Numbered from the stretch's first letter, positions 31,251 through 41,005 are shown. The stretch: DNA of 53,747 nt from an uncultured Muribaculaceae bacterium (GCA_910584055.1 CAJTZS010000027.1:1-53747); one strand, 5' to 3'. Translations and numbers: made by a program. The notes: generated by a model from the sequence alone, not told the origin.

Positions 31251-32519
31251 TCACAGACCTGATTTTTTCAGTCCGTGATTTCTCATCTTGTAGTCGAGTG
31301 TCGTGCGACCTATCCCCAACAGCTTCGCTGCTTGGGTGATGTTGCCGTCTGTTTGGGCAAGAGCTTCGACTATCTTCTGTTTCTCGGCATTTGGATCGTT
31401 GAGTTTCCTGCTGTCGCTTGTCTTGGGAGAAGAACGGCTAATGATAATATCATTTGCAGTAATCAAATCACCGGAAACATTTATGACCGCGTGTCGGATT
31501 ACGTTCCTCAACTCCCTGATGTTGCCCGGCCAGTCGTGGAGGCGCAACACTTTAACAGCCGAAGCATCGAGACGTTTAACCGGTTTCTCATACTGTTCGG
31601 CAAACATCTGAAGATAATACTCTGCCACAGGCTGAATATCATCACCTGACTTTCTCAACGGCATGACTGTTACATCCATCTCGCGCAGATTGAAGAAAAG
31701 ATTGGACCGAAACGATTTGTCGGCTACCATATCAAGCAACTCCGGCTCGGCAGTACATATCACCCGCACATCCGGATGGTCGGTAACCAGAATGTGCAAC
31801 AGCACCGATTGCTTATCGAAGTCAAGAAGATGGATGTTCTTGATTATTATCGTGCCGCCGGCAGCATTTGTGAAGTAACTGCTGATACGACCGTACATCT
31901 CGCTGTCGGTTGAAGTCGGATTATGCTTGCCTATAAGTGCGGCTCCACCTGCCTCTATGACTGTAAGCGGTTTGTCGATGCGAGAACTACGGCGGTAGAT
32001 TTCTCTTGCAATCTGCTCCTTTCCCATACCGCTTTCACCGAAAATAATGATATTGGCATTGGACGAGGCAAGCCGGGCAATCTTCTCCTTGACTTTCCTG
32101 AACTCGTCGCTTGGACGGTCAATCAGTTTTTCTTCAGGTGGGGTTGCCGATTCAATATCCCTTACATACCGGGATACATAATCAACAAGCTCCTTGTCGA
32201 TGGCCGGACGCTGTATGACGGCAACAGCTCCGTGATTTTCCATGACATCTGTCGCTTCGGGGCAAGTCCGATTATTCACTATGGCTATGACCGGGATATA
32301 GTGCTTTCTCGATTTAAGCCAGTTAACTAACTCTTTGGCGGAGCCGTCGGGGAGTTTGTAGTCCGCGACGATGACTGCGCCGGGTGGAAGTTTTTCCACC
32401 TCTTTCTTTGCAGCCTCCATACTTTCAACTGCAATCGGCTCGTAGCCGGACTTGACAAGCAAGCCCGACATGAGCCGACGGTCGGAGTCGGAGGCATCTG
32501 CGATTAAAACTTTATTCAT
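31251..32519 (-). CDS. rteB: RteB-like NtrC-family response regulator, degenerate
   Basis: 422 residues. A receiver domain (1-120) has Asp8 and phosphoacceptor Asp53 (VADYKLPDG), but the switch Thr is replaced and the Lys is Arg104. An AAA+ domain has Walker A GESGMGKE at 161-168. The GAFTGA loop that contacts sigma-54 is absent (SEMYGRISSYFTNAAGG), and Walker B lacks its acidic pair (GGTIIIKNIHLL). A Fis-type HTH ends the protein (GNITQAAKLLGIGRTTLDYK). It corresponds to RteB, the CTnDOT regulator of transfer, but probably does not act as a classical sigma-54 activator. No RteA kinase is next to it. Confidence 0.85.
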   Translation of the reverse strand: MNKVLIADASDSDRRLMSGLLVKSGYEPIAVESMEAAKKEVEKLPPGAVIVADYKLPDGSAKELVNWLKSRKHYIPVIAIVNNRTCPEATDVMENHGAVAVIQRPAIDKELVDYVSRYVRDIESATPPEEKLIDRPSDEFRKVKEKIARLASSNANIIIFGESGMGKEQIAREIYRRSSRIDKPLTVIEAGGAALIGKHNPTSTDSEMYGRISSYFTNAAGGTIIIKNIHLLDFDKQSVLLHILVTDHPDVRVICTAEPELLDMVADKSFRSNLFFNLREMDVTVMPLRKSGDDIQPVAEYYLQMFAEQYEKPVKRLDASAVKVLRLHDWPGNIRELRNVIRHAVINVSGDLITANDIIISRSSPKTSDSRKLNDPNAEKQKIVEALAQTDGNITQAAKLLGIGRTTLDYKMRNHGLKKSGL

Positions 32520-32542
32520 TTTGAATTATTATTGTGAAGTCT

Positions 32543-32582
32543 AAAAAAAAAGAGGGATCCAGAAACATCAGAATCCCTCTTA
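32543..32582 (-). terminator. Terminator at the end of the PUL
   Basis: AGAGGGAT (32551-32558) pairs with ATCCCTCT (32573-32580) over a 14-base loop. On the minus strand it is followed by a run of T (A run 32543-32551 on the plus strand). It lies 28 bases behind the last PUL gene. Confidence 0.85.
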
Positions 32583-32610
32583 ACAATCTTATTTCACTTT
32601 AGAAGATCCA

Positions 32611-33513
32611 TCAGAAGAGTTTTTCAGGATAGAGCCCAGATTTGTGTAGTTCAGCGAATTTCGAAACCACGCCGGGGCGATCCTCAGCGTATGTCACGCC
32701 AAACCATTTGGAGTCAGTGTCAAGAACCTTGATTGTTGCTTCACCAGATTTGATGAGTGTGTCGGCTACATCGGGGATAACCTGCTCTGATTTTGGTGTA
32801 TTCAAATCTTTTTCAAGGAAATTAGTAAACTCCCTTTCCGCATAGTCAAAGTAGTCAGGTGTGAAGCCCCACATATTCATTGATACAGGCACGTTAGCCT
32901 CAAGCTTGTGCTCTTTTCCGTCAGAATCAGTGTAGAATATCTCGTGGTCACTGTTGTACTGGATTTCCTTGCATTCCTCAACTGATGTAAGCAGACCTTC
33001 ATTAGTCTGGCATACGCCACGGTTCACTCCGCCGTTTTCAGTCATCGTATTACCGATGCGGAATCCCACCATGCAGTAGTCACCCTTACGGTCACGTGGA
33101 CGCATGAGTTCCTTGGCAAGAACCTCGTATGAGTTGCGGCCGTAAAAGTCGTCGGAGTTGATTACCGCAAAAGGCTCGTTGATCACACCCTTGGCCATGA
33201 GGACAGCCTGAGCTAGTCCCCAGGGTTTTGTGCGGTCGGCGGGGCAGATAAATCCTTTGGGCAGTTTGTCGATAGACTGGAACACTACTTCGACGGGAAT
33301 ATGTCCCTCATACTTTGAAAGAATTTTGTCGCGGAAGTCATGCTCGAAATCCTTGCGGATTACAAACACGACTTTACCGAAACCGGCATGAATTGCATCA
33401 TAGATTGAATAATCCATGATTGTTTCTCCATGAGGTCCAAGACCATCAAGCTGCTTCAGGCCGCCATAACGGCTACCCATACCGGCAGCGAGAACAAATA
33501 ATGTTGGTTTCAT
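32611..33513 (-). CDS. Sugar-1-phosphate nucleotidyltransferase-like protein
   Basis: 300 residues from ATG 33513 (MKPTLFVLAAGMGSR); an extension upstream would overlap galE. Nucleotidyltransferase signature LAAGMGSRYGGLKQLDGLGP at 8-27 (G-x-G-T/S-R type loop), then VINSDDFYG for the metal-binding Asp pair. This is the NTP_transferase fold of UDP-glucose pyrophosphorylase and RmlA. It is the last gene of the operon with galK and galE and no galT. The obvious hypothesis is that it makes UDP-galactose (or UDP-glucose) from hexose-1-phosphate and UTP. Substrate not shown by sequence. Confidence 0.75.
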   Translation of the reverse strand: MKPTLFVLAAGMGSRYGGLKQLDGLGPHGETIMDYSIYDAIHAGFGKVVFVIRKDFEHDFRDKILSKYEGHIPVEVVFQSIDKLPKGFICPADRTKPWGLAQAVLMAKGVINEPFAVINSDDFYGRNSYEVLAKELMRPRDRKGDYCMVGFRIGNTMTENGGVNRGVCQTNEGLLTSVEECKEIQYNSDHEIFYTDSDGKEHKLEANVPVSMNMWGFTPDYFDYAEREFTNFLEKDLNTPKSEQVIPDVADTLIKSGEATIKVLDTDSKWFGVTYAEDRPGVVSKFAELHKSGLYPEKLF

Positions 33514-33521
33514 TGAATTAT

Positions 33522-34553
33522 TTATTTGATGTTTCGTACATGCTTTTCCCACTCCCATGCCGATTTAAGTGTTTCGTCGAGAGTACGCTCTGCTTTCCAT
33601 CCCAATACCTCATTAGCGCGCGATGTTTCAGCCCAAACAGCAGGTACATCGCCGGGGCGACGATCGGTTATGGAATATGGCAGTTTGAGATTGTTGATTT
33701 GTTCAAATGTGGTAAGAAGTTCGAGTACCGAAACCGGATGTCCTGTACCGACATTAAAAATTTCGTATTTGTCTTCCATCTTGTCTGAGATCATGCGGTT
33801 GACTGCCGCGACATGAGCTTTGGCAAGATCAACAACATCGATGTAATCACGGAGGCATGTCCCATCGGGAGTATTGTAATCGTTACCGAACACACTTAAA
33901 CGCTCACGAATACCGGCAGCCGTCTGAGTTATGAATGGCACAAGATTGTTAGGAACTCCACGGGGCAACTCGCCTATAAGTGCTGACGGATGGGCGCCTA
34001 TAGGGTTGAAATAGCGAAGGGCTATGCCTTTAACATTGTCGTAAGCACGACAACAGTCGCGAAGAATATCCTCAGCAATCTGCTTCGTATTGCCGTATGG
34101 TGAAGTAGCGGGTTGCCTCGGAGTCTGTTCGGTTACCGGTAAATGCTCTGCATCTCCATAGACAGTTGCCGACGATGAGAAAAGGATATTCGGGTGTCCA
34201 TACTCTTTCATCATGGCAACGATGTTCATGAATGATACAAGGTTGTTTTGATAATACTTGAGAGGCTCAGCCATAGACTCGCCCACAGCTTTATATGCTG
34301 CGAAATGAATTACCGTATCGAAAGCATATGTATCGAACACTGTCTTGAGTTGTGCGCGGTCACAAGTGTCAACTACTTCAAAGATTATCTTTGTCCCTGT
34401 TATCTTTTCTACTCCAGATACGGATTTACGCTCTGAATTGGTTAGATTGTCGATTATGACAACATCATAGCCGGCGTTGATAAGTTCAACAGCGGTGTGC
34501 GAACCTATATAGCCCGCACCGCCAGATATTAACACGGTTTTCCTACTATCCAT
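33522..34553 (-). CDS. galE: UDP-glucose 4-epimerase
   Basis: 343 residues, normal GalE length. NAD-binding motif SGGAGYIGSHTAVEL at 10-24, the catalytic region SSSATVYG and YGNTKQIAED with the Tyr-x-x-x-Lys pair, and late GalE motifs (RDYIDVVDLAKAHVAA; FNVGTGHPVSVLEL). It interconverts UDP-galactose and UDP-glucose. It overlaps galK by one base (TGATG), so both are co-translated. Confidence 0.95.
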   Translation of the reverse strand: MDSRKTVLISGGAGYIGSHTAVELINAGYDVVIIDNLTNSERKSVSGVEKITGTKIIFEVVDTCDRAQLKTVFDTYAFDTVIHFAAYKAVGESMAEPLKYYQNNLVSFMNIVAMMKEYGHPNILFSSSATVYGDAEHLPVTEQTPRQPATSPYGNTKQIAEDILRDCCRAYDNVKGIALRYFNPIGAHPSALIGELPRGVPNNLVPFITQTAAGIRERLSVFGNDYNTPDGTCLRDYIDVVDLAKAHVAAVNRMISDKMEDKYEIFNVGTGHPVSVLELLTTFEQINNLKLPYSITDRRPGDVPAVWAETSRANEVLGWKAERTLDETLKSAWEWEKHVRNIK

Positions 34554-35689
34554 CAGTCTTCTACCTTATGAGCACCATCACTAATTACCACTGGATACAC
34601 TTTGGGCTCGTGTCCATATTTGTCATTGAATTTGGCAACTGCAGTCTTGATAAAATCCTCGACGAGATCTTTGCGAACAAGATTGATGGTGCAACCACCG
34701 AAACCGCCGCCCATGATGCGGGATCCTGTCACGCCACATTCACGTGCAACATCGTTAAGGAAGTCAAGCTCCTCGCAACTGACAGCATAGTCTTTTGACA
34801 GACCACGATGGGTTTCGTACATCTTCTGCCCGACGGTCTCATAATCGCCGGCATTGAGGGCATCGCAGACAGCAAGTACACGGTCCTTTTCCTCAATGAC
34901 AAATTTTGCGCGGAAATAGTCCTCAGCGGTAATATCGGGTAGGATTGACTCAATCATCTCCATTGTAGCGTCGCGGAGAGTTTCAAGACCGAGACGCTTA
35001 GCCACACGTTCACAAGATTGGCGTCTTTTATTGTAAGGCGAGTCAGCAAGCTCGTGTTTTACACGAGAATCGATAAGAATAAGCTCATAGTCTTCAGGAT
35101 TGAACGGGAAATACTCGAATTCCATTGAGCGGCAGTCCAGACGCATCAGTTTACCCTTCTGCCCCATTACAGATGCAAACTGATCCATAATGCCGCAGTT
35201 TACTCCGCAGTAGTTATGTTCCGTTGACTGTCCTATACGGGCGAGTTCAAACTTATCAATGGTGTTTTCATTAAACATATCATTGAGTGCAAAAGCAAAG
35301 CAGGACTCAAGAGCAGCAGATGAGCTGAGTCCGGCTCCAAGAGGAACATTGCCTGCAAATACGGCATCAAAGCCTTTAACGACTCCACCACGTTTGAGAA
35401 TCTCACGGCATACTCCAAAAATATATCGCGCCCATGATTGAGCCGGTACATCATCCTCGTTAAGCCCAAATTCCGCATTCTCCTTTATGTCAATAGAGAA
35501 TACGTTGACTTTATCTGTTCCATTCGGAGCGATTGCAGTCATTATTTCTTTGTCGATTGCACCGGGGAATACAAATCCACCATTGTAATCAGTATGCTCT
35601 CCTATGAGGTTAATACGTCCTGATGACGCATACATAACCGGTTCCGCATTGAATCGGCTCTTAAATTCTGTTATAAGTTTATTTTTCAT
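34553..35689 (-). CDS. galK: Galactokinase
   Basis: 378 residues. GHMP-kinase galactokinase motifs: sugar-binding signature GRINLIGEHTDYNGGFVFPG near residue 25-44, ATP-binding PLGAGLSSSAALE near 115-128 and late glycine-rich MGGGFGGCTINLV near 335. It phosphorylates galactose at C1. It follows the GH2 gene but is separated by a strong hairpin (35707-35748), so its transcription may be partly independent or attenuated. Confidence 0.95.
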   Translation of the reverse strand: MKNKLITEFKSRFNAEPVMYASSGRINLIGEHTDYNGGFVFPGAIDKEIMTAIAPNGTDKVNVFSIDIKENAEFGLNEDDVPAQSWARYIFGVCREILKRGGVVKGFDAVFAGNVPLGAGLSSSAALESCFAFALNDMFNENTIDKFELARIGQSTEHNYCGVNCGIMDQFASVMGQKGKLMRLDCRSMEFEYFPFNPEDYELILIDSRVKHELADSPYNKRRQSCERVAKRLGLETLRDATMEMIESILPDITAEDYFRAKFVIEEKDRVLAVCDALNAGDYETVGQKMYETHRGLSKDYAVSCEELDFLNDVARECGVTGSRIMGGGFGGCTINLVRKDLVEDFIKTAVAKFNDKYGHEPKVYPVVISDGAHKVED

Positions 35690-35706
35690 TATTTGTGAGT
35701 TTTAGT

Positions 35707-35748
35707 AAAAAATATCGGGATAACTGGCAGGTCCCAATTATCCCGATA
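35707..35748 (-). terminator. Terminator or attenuator between the GH2 gene and galK
   Basis: TATCGGGATAA (35713-35723) pairs with TTATCCCGATA (35738-35748), 11 bp with a 14-base loop. On the minus strand a run of six T follows (AAAAAA at 35707-35712). It lies in the 93-base gap, 35 bases after the GH2 stop. Confidence 0.8.
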
Positions 35749-35782
35749 GAGGAACCTTAAACAATCTTTTTTACCGTTCCAA

Positions 35783-38221
35783 TCATTTTACCTTTATCGT
35801 TATTGTCGCCGGTTTAACACCTTTTGCCGTTGCGGTAAATGTTAAATCACCACTTTCCTTGCTACTTCTGACAATTGCTGTTGCTGCGCCACTGAATAGA
35901 TCCATTTCCGGATTTTGAAATGACATAAGTGATGTGGGATCACCGTTAGCAGTAGCTTCAAATGTTCCGGAACCAGAAACTGTGAATTTGACCCTTCTGC
36001 TGTCTGTCGGAATTATATTTCCATCCTTATCCACAATCTGAACTGTAATATATGCGAGGTCATCGCCATCGGCATTTAGCGTTTCACTATTGGATGTCAA
36101 TATAATATGATGCGGTTTACCTGCGGTTCTCATAATCTTTTCAGCAGCCTTGTTCCCGGTGGTGTCGTAAGCCACAACTTTAACCTCTCCCGGCTCATAT
36201 CTTGTTTCGTTCCACATGAGTCTGTATCGGTTCTGCAATGTAGAGTCATTCTTTTCACGGATTCCTTGGCTCTTGCCGTTGATGAACAATTCAGCTTTCG
36301 GATAGGAAGTGTAAACAAAGACTGGTGTAATCTGTCCTTCTCGACCCTTCCAGTTCCAGTGAGGGAGAATGTGCAGCGTGGCATCGTCCTTGTTCCAGTG
36401 GGAGCGATAGAGATAATAGCGGTCTTTTGGCAATGACGCAAGATCGACTATGCCAAACAGAGAGCTGTGGCTCGGCCAAGCATCGGTATCATAAGGCGAC
36501 GGTTCACCGAGATAGTCAAAACCGGTCCACACAAACTGACCAAGAACCCAAGGTTGCTCGTCCATGTAAAAATCAATATCGGGAGTGTTTGACCAATCAC
36601 AGGTTTCGTTATCATAGTCCGATGACTGATTTTCGGGGTGCATCACTTGATTATGTTCTTTATCAAATGAAACAGGGAAATAGTACACGCCCCTTGAAGA
36701 AACAGTCGATGCCGTTTCCGAACCGAGAATCAGTTTCTGAGGTAACTTTTCATAAGCCGATTGATAATACTGTGGTTTATAGTTAAAGCCCGGAATGTCA
36801 AGTGACGCGGCAAAACCGTTGTCCAACACTGACCCAATCTGATCCATGCCACATGTTACCGGACGTGTAGGGTCAAGTGTCTTGACCAGATTCTGAAGCA
36901 TTGTCAGCTCAGCGACACCATCGGGACCCCATTGGCTCGGGACTTCGTTTCCAATAGACCACATAACCACAGAGGGATTGTTACGATAATGTTTCACCAT
37001 GTTGGTGATGTCTTTTTCTGCCCATTCGTTGAAGAATGAGCCATATCCGTTAGGCGATTTCGGGCGAAAACTCCAATCGTCAAACGGCTCTACCATGAGC
37101 ATGATACCAAGTTCATCACACAATTCAACCAGTTCGGGCGCTGGCATATTGTGGGATGTTCTTATCGCATTTGCACCCATGTCCTTCATCAGTTCGACTT
37201 GATGACGCAGTGCCGACTTATTTACCGCAGCTCCAAGCGGACCGAGGTCGTGATGGTTGCAGACACCTTTAAATTTTGTCGGTTTACCATTGAGGAAGAA
37301 TCCCTGTTCGGGAATATACTCGAGTTTGCGGATACCAAAGCGTGTGTCGTAGCTGTCGACGACTTTACCGTCTTTTTCTATTTTTGTCCTCGCGGTATAA
37401 AGCTGTGGATTTTCAGGACTCCATAACTCCGGTTGCGAAATAAGAAAATTTTGAAAATGATTCTGACCTTGAACTATAAAAGGAGCGTTATTGGACGCAA
37501 CTACCTTTCCTTCCGGGGAAATGATTTCAGTAGTAACGCCAATTTTATCGCCTTTTTCAACTCCATCTAACTCCATCTCCATCTTTACCGATGCTTTTTC
37601 GTGTGATACATAAGGAGTTGTAATGTATGTTCCCCAAATAGGAATATGCACTTTGTCAGTATTGACTACGTGAACATTGCGATATAAACCAGCTCCGGGA
37701 TACCAGCGAGATGCTCTTTCAAAGTTTTCGAGTTCAACAACCATATTGTTGATACCCGGTACCACCGCATCAGTCACATCAACATAAAAAGAGTTATATC
37801 CGTATGGCCAGTATGCAACTTCCTGTCCATTGACCTTTACATGGGCATTACTCATCGCGCCATCAAATAAAACGGTAATGTTGCGGTTCATTGTATCTGG
37901 AACTTCGAATGTTGTCCTGTATGTTCCTTGTCCTATAAAAGGTAAACCGCCAGTACGTCCGGTCTTAACTGTTTCTTCTTTCTCTCCGTTTTGTTCTACT
38001 GCAACTGTCTGAAGATCATTAGCCCTGTCAAAAGGACCATATATAGCCCAATCGTGAGGAACTCGGACTGCCTGCCATTTCGTTGATGTGGCAGGACGAC
38101 CTTTGGTAAATTCCCATCCAGTATTCAGGGTGGATTCGGTCCTTTGGGCGTGCAGATTTAAAGTAATGGCTCCCGAGAGAGCCATTACTATTATAAAAGG
38201 ATATCTGTTCATTGCTTTCAT
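35783..38221 (-). CDS. GH2 beta-galactosidase
   Basis: 812 residues with a signal peptide (MKAMNRYPFIIVMALSGAIT, cleavage near HAQ), so periplasmic. GH2 layout: sugar-binding domain (VRVPHDWAIYGPFDR), immunoglobulin-like domain, TIM barrel with acid/base in SIGNEVPSQW near 424 and nucleophile in LGSETASTVSS near 500. C-terminal Ig-like domains follow (DDLAYITVQIVDKDGNIIP). By context it removes galactose from galactan oligosaccharides. GH2 also contains other activities, so specificity is from context. Its start overlaps the GH53 stop by 4 bases. Confidence 0.9.
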   Translation of the reverse strand: MKAMNRYPFIIVMALSGAITLNLHAQRTESTLNTGWEFTKGRPATSTKWQAVRVPHDWAIYGPFDRANDLQTVAVEQNGEKEETVKTGRTGGLPFIGQGTYRTTFEVPDTMNRNITVLFDGAMSNAHVKVNGQEVAYWPYGYNSFYVDVTDAVVPGINNMVVELENFERASRWYPGAGLYRNVHVVNTDKVHIPIWGTYITTPYVSHEKASVKMEMELDGVEKGDKIGVTTEIISPEGKVVASNNAPFIVQGQNHFQNFLISQPELWSPENPQLYTARTKIEKDGKVVDSYDTRFGIRKLEYIPEQGFFLNGKPTKFKGVCNHHDLGPLGAAVNKSALRHQVELMKDMGANAIRTSHNMPAPELVELCDELGIMLMVEPFDDWSFRPKSPNGYGSFFNEWAEKDITNMVKHYRNNPSVVMWSIGNEVPSQWGPDGVAELTMLQNLVKTLDPTRPVTCGMDQIGSVLDNGFAASLDIPGFNYKPQYYQSAYEKLPQKLILGSETASTVSSRGVYYFPVSFDKEHNQVMHPENQSSDYDNETCDWSNTPDIDFYMDEQPWVLGQFVWTGFDYLGEPSPYDTDAWPSHSSLFGIVDLASLPKDRYYLYRSHWNKDDATLHILPHWNWKGREGQITPVFVYTSYPKAELFINGKSQGIREKNDSTLQNRYRLMWNETRYEPGEVKVVAYDTTGNKAAEKIMRTAGKPHHIILTSNSETLNADGDDLAYITVQIVDKDGNIIPTDSRRVKFTVSGSGTFEATANGDPTSLMSFQNPEMDLFSGAATAIVRSSKESGDLTFTATAKGVKPATITIKVK

Positions 38222-39276
38222 TTAGTCTTAAACGCATCTAATGCTACTGTCGGCGCATCATTATCAAAGCATCCGAGATTGTATCCGTCGTTATAGCCGT
38301 TAGGGGCCTGAGGCTCCCAATAGAATATACCTTCTACTTCTGCGCCCATCATTTTTGTGATTAACTGCTTGCAAAGTTCACCTTGGTCATAAGGCATACC
38401 TATTTCGCAAATCATCACTGGTTTGTTATATTTCTGCTTCAGGTGATTAATGTTGGCGATACAGTCATCGGCTACTTTTTGCCAACCACCTGTTTCGCCC
38501 TGTTGTTCTGCCCAATAGGGATAGAGTGACATACCAATCATATCATATTTGCCACCATTGTTTTCAAGAATGTCAAACATTCTGTCATAAGCCCATTGGT
38601 TGTTTCCGCCATCAAGATGGACAATAACCTTTGCATCAGGGAATACTGATTTGACGGCATCATAGCCGGCATTGTTAAGTTGTGTTAGCTGAGCTGGATT
38701 ATCTACAGATCCCACAGGAAGCATCATGCCGGGAGTGGTCTCGTTTCCGACTTGTACCCATTCGGGTGTTACACCGACATTTTTAAGAGCATTGAGGGTC
38801 TCAGTAACATGATTTCCCATTGCTTTGGTAAGGTCATCAAAAGAGAGATTTTTCCAAGCTTCCGGCATCTCCTGATGACCAGGATCGGCCCAAGTATCAG
38901 AGAAATGGAAATCTATCATAGTTCGGAGACCAAGATTTTCAGCTCGACGAGCTTTGAGAACAACATCGTCAATGTTGTTCCAGCCTTCTTTGGGATTGAC
39001 CCATACACGAAGCCTTATTGAATTGACTCCACAATGGTCTCGAAGGAGTTGCATACACTCCATTTCCTGACGGTCGTTACCGGGAGTGTAGAACTTTCTT
39101 CCCTCCGATTCCATCTGGGTAAGCCAGCTTACATCAGCTCCACGGGCGAAGCCGGTTTCTTTAACGATATTTGAGGTGTCCTCCTGTCGCGGATTAGTGA
39201 CAGGTCCGTCTTCGGAGCAGCCGCAAAACATAGTGGCGGCCAGTGCAAAAGCGGAAATTATTGTTGTCATTTTCAT
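38218..39276 (-). CDS. GH53 endo-beta-1,4-galactanase lipoprotein
   Basis: 352 residues. N-terminal lipobox near ATMFCGCSED (Cys around 19-20). GH53 features: FARGADVSWLTQMESEGRKF, VNSIRLRVWVNPKEGW, DFHFSDTWADPGHQ, acid/base in WVQVGNETTPG near 176, nucleophile in MICEIGMPYDQG near 289. It cuts the beta-1,4-galactan backbone at the cell surface or in the periplasm. It follows the SusE-like gene after 10 bases and overlaps the GH2 gene. Confidence 0.92.
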   Translation of the reverse strand: MKMTTIISAFALAATMFCGCSEDGPVTNPRQEDTSNIVKETGFARGADVSWLTQMESEGRKFYTPGNDRQEMECMQLLRDHCGVNSIRLRVWVNPKEGWNNIDDVVLKARRAENLGLRTMIDFHFSDTWADPGHQEMPEAWKNLSFDDLTKAMGNHVTETLNALKNVGVTPEWVQVGNETTPGMMLPVGSVDNPAQLTQLNNAGYDAVKSVFPDAKVIVHLDGGNNQWAYDRMFDILENNGGKYDMIGMSLYPYWAEQQGETGGWQKVADDCIANINHLKQKYNKPVMICEIGMPYDQGELCKQLITKMMGAEVEGIFYWEPQAPNGYNDGYNLGCFDNDAPTVALDAFKTK

Positions 39277-39286
39277 TGAGTTCTGT

Positions 39287-40996
39287 TTATTTTAGAGAAT
39301 AAGAATATGTCTGAGTTCCGAAATCTACTCTAAGGATATATGTCTCTCCGACAGTCAGAGCATTATCTCCGTCAAAACCGGTTGTGGCATCAGAATGTCC
39401 AAGAACAAGATTACCGTTTCCGCCACCGAAGAAAAGACTCCAGTCATTATTTATAAGCACCTTGACACCCCACGGAGTTTCTTTTTCCTTTACAAATTCA
39501 GCGATGAACACTTCGGGATTATCCTCAGATTGTACCATAGGATGTTCTGACCAATCATCGTTGAGTCCTGTAAAAGTGACTGTTTCAACCTTTGTAAGCT
39601 GATATGTCAATTCTTTCATTTTGAAATCCATGATATACAGTCCTTTCTCCGGCGCAGGAATATTGCCATCTGATTCGGCAAGTATCAGACTGCCACTTAG
39701 AGGAGTAGCTCCCTCAGCGGCCTTATAAGCTGTCGCCCAATCAGGTTGCGGATAAGCACGATAGCCCCATTCGGAATCTATCCAATGCGCACCTCCGTAA
39801 GATAAAGTACCTTCGTCATATAGTGAAATGTAGTCATCGAAACCGTCCCAATTGATTACTCCGGAGAAATACAACCGAGGTTCTGCTTCAGGTTCGGGAG
39901 CTGCTTCACCGGTTCCTATTTTTAATGCCATCGGGTCAGATAAGTCAAGTACAAGGTTTGTCTCACCAGCGGGAAGATTAACTGTAATTGTTGAACCGGT
40001 CTCACCGAATGACAAGTTTTCACTGTTACCGCCGAAAGCGACATTTTGTGCTACAGCAGGTCCCATATCAGTGGTTTCCTTATTGTAAAGACTTCCTTTA
40101 CCAGTTACTGTGATAGTGACGGTAGACGCGCTCGGCAAATTGACAGGCATTATCCATTGGTTAGCCTTCATATTGTAGGTCATTTCTCCATTAAGATCTC
40201 CTCCTACGTTCAGATTATCAATATGCAGGCCACTCCACCAACCTTCCTGTGTATTCAGTGTGGTATAATAACATCCGGCAGGATCCGGGAACCAGAAATT
40301 CCAATGGTCATCAGCAGATGAGGCATAGAATGTTTTGCCCGTTTCGCCAAGATTTCCCCAGACAACGTTGTTTGCCTCACGGAACCACCAGTTCGTCCAA
40401 CCGTTGACACCCATAAATCCTTGGTATATTCCGTTTTCATCAGGTGAAGCAAGTTTCATAGCAGTCTCGTTCCAATCTTTGTCAAGCACAGTACCTAAGA
40501 TGAGACGTATTCTATAAGGCTGCACCATTACTTTAAGAGTGGATGAATACGATGGCTCAAGATTAGCTGCAAGAACCGATTTAATACGGATAAACAAGGG
40601 AGCCTTTTCATCTGTCTCATACCCCAGACGTCCCAATAATGAGTTCAGTTCTTCACAAAGGAACTGGTGTGAACGAACACCCTTTTCAACACTAAGGTCT
40701 ATCGTCGAAGAGAACGATTCATCTTTTGAAAGTTGTATCGTTTCATCTGCCGCATTTACAGGGGCTTGAAGTAACGTGTCGCTTAGGGCGAGTTTGCCAT
40801 CTCCGCTCCAATATATTGTCATCGCGAGAGCCTGCGGATTATCAGGAGTCAATACGATATCCCCTGATGCGCCACCCAATGAAACCTCATCGGAGGGCTG
40901 AACGTACACCGGATCGATGTCACTGTCACAGGAGCTGAGACCAAACGCCACGATTCCTGACAGCAGTACCGTTCTTATTATATTATTGAATTTCAT
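39287..40996 (-). CDS. SusE/SusF-like outer-membrane glycan-binding lipoprotein
   Basis: 569 residues with a lipobox (SGIVAFGLSSCDSD, Cys at about 23). The N-terminal domain resembles SusE (DEVSLGGASGDIVLTPDNPQ, later ATLKVMVQPYRIR-like end). The following beta-sandwich domains contain aromatic patches (GVNGWTNWWFRE, HWNFWFPDPAG), as in SusE/F starch-binding-type modules. Probably a surface binding protein for galactan. It is third in the operon after susC-susD. Confidence 0.82.
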   Translation of the reverse strand: MKFNNIIRTVLLSGIVAFGLSSCDSDIDPVYVQPSDEVSLGGASGDIVLTPDNPQALAMTIYWSGDGKLALSDTLLQAPVNAADETIQLSKDESFSSTIDLSVEKGVRSHQFLCEELNSLLGRLGYETDEKAPLFIRIKSVLAANLEPSYSSTLKVMVQPYRIRLILGTVLDKDWNETAMKLASPDENGIYQGFMGVNGWTNWWFREANNVVWGNLGETGKTFYASSADDHWNFWFPDPAGCYYTTLNTQEGWWSGLHIDNLNVGGDLNGEMTYNMKANQWIMPVNLPSASTVTITVTGKGSLYNKETTDMGPAVAQNVAFGGNSENLSFGETGSTITVNLPAGETNLVLDLSDPMALKIGTGEAAPEPEAEPRLYFSGVINWDGFDDYISLYDEGTLSYGGAHWIDSEWGYRAYPQPDWATAYKAAEGATPLSGSLILAESDGNIPAPEKGLYIMDFKMKELTYQLTKVETVTFTGLNDDWSEHPMVQSEDNPEVFIAEFVKEKETPWGVKVLINNDWSLFFGGGNGNLVLGHSDATTGFDGDNALTVGETYILRVDFGTQTYSYSLK

Positions 40997-41005
40997 AATC
41001 TGTTA

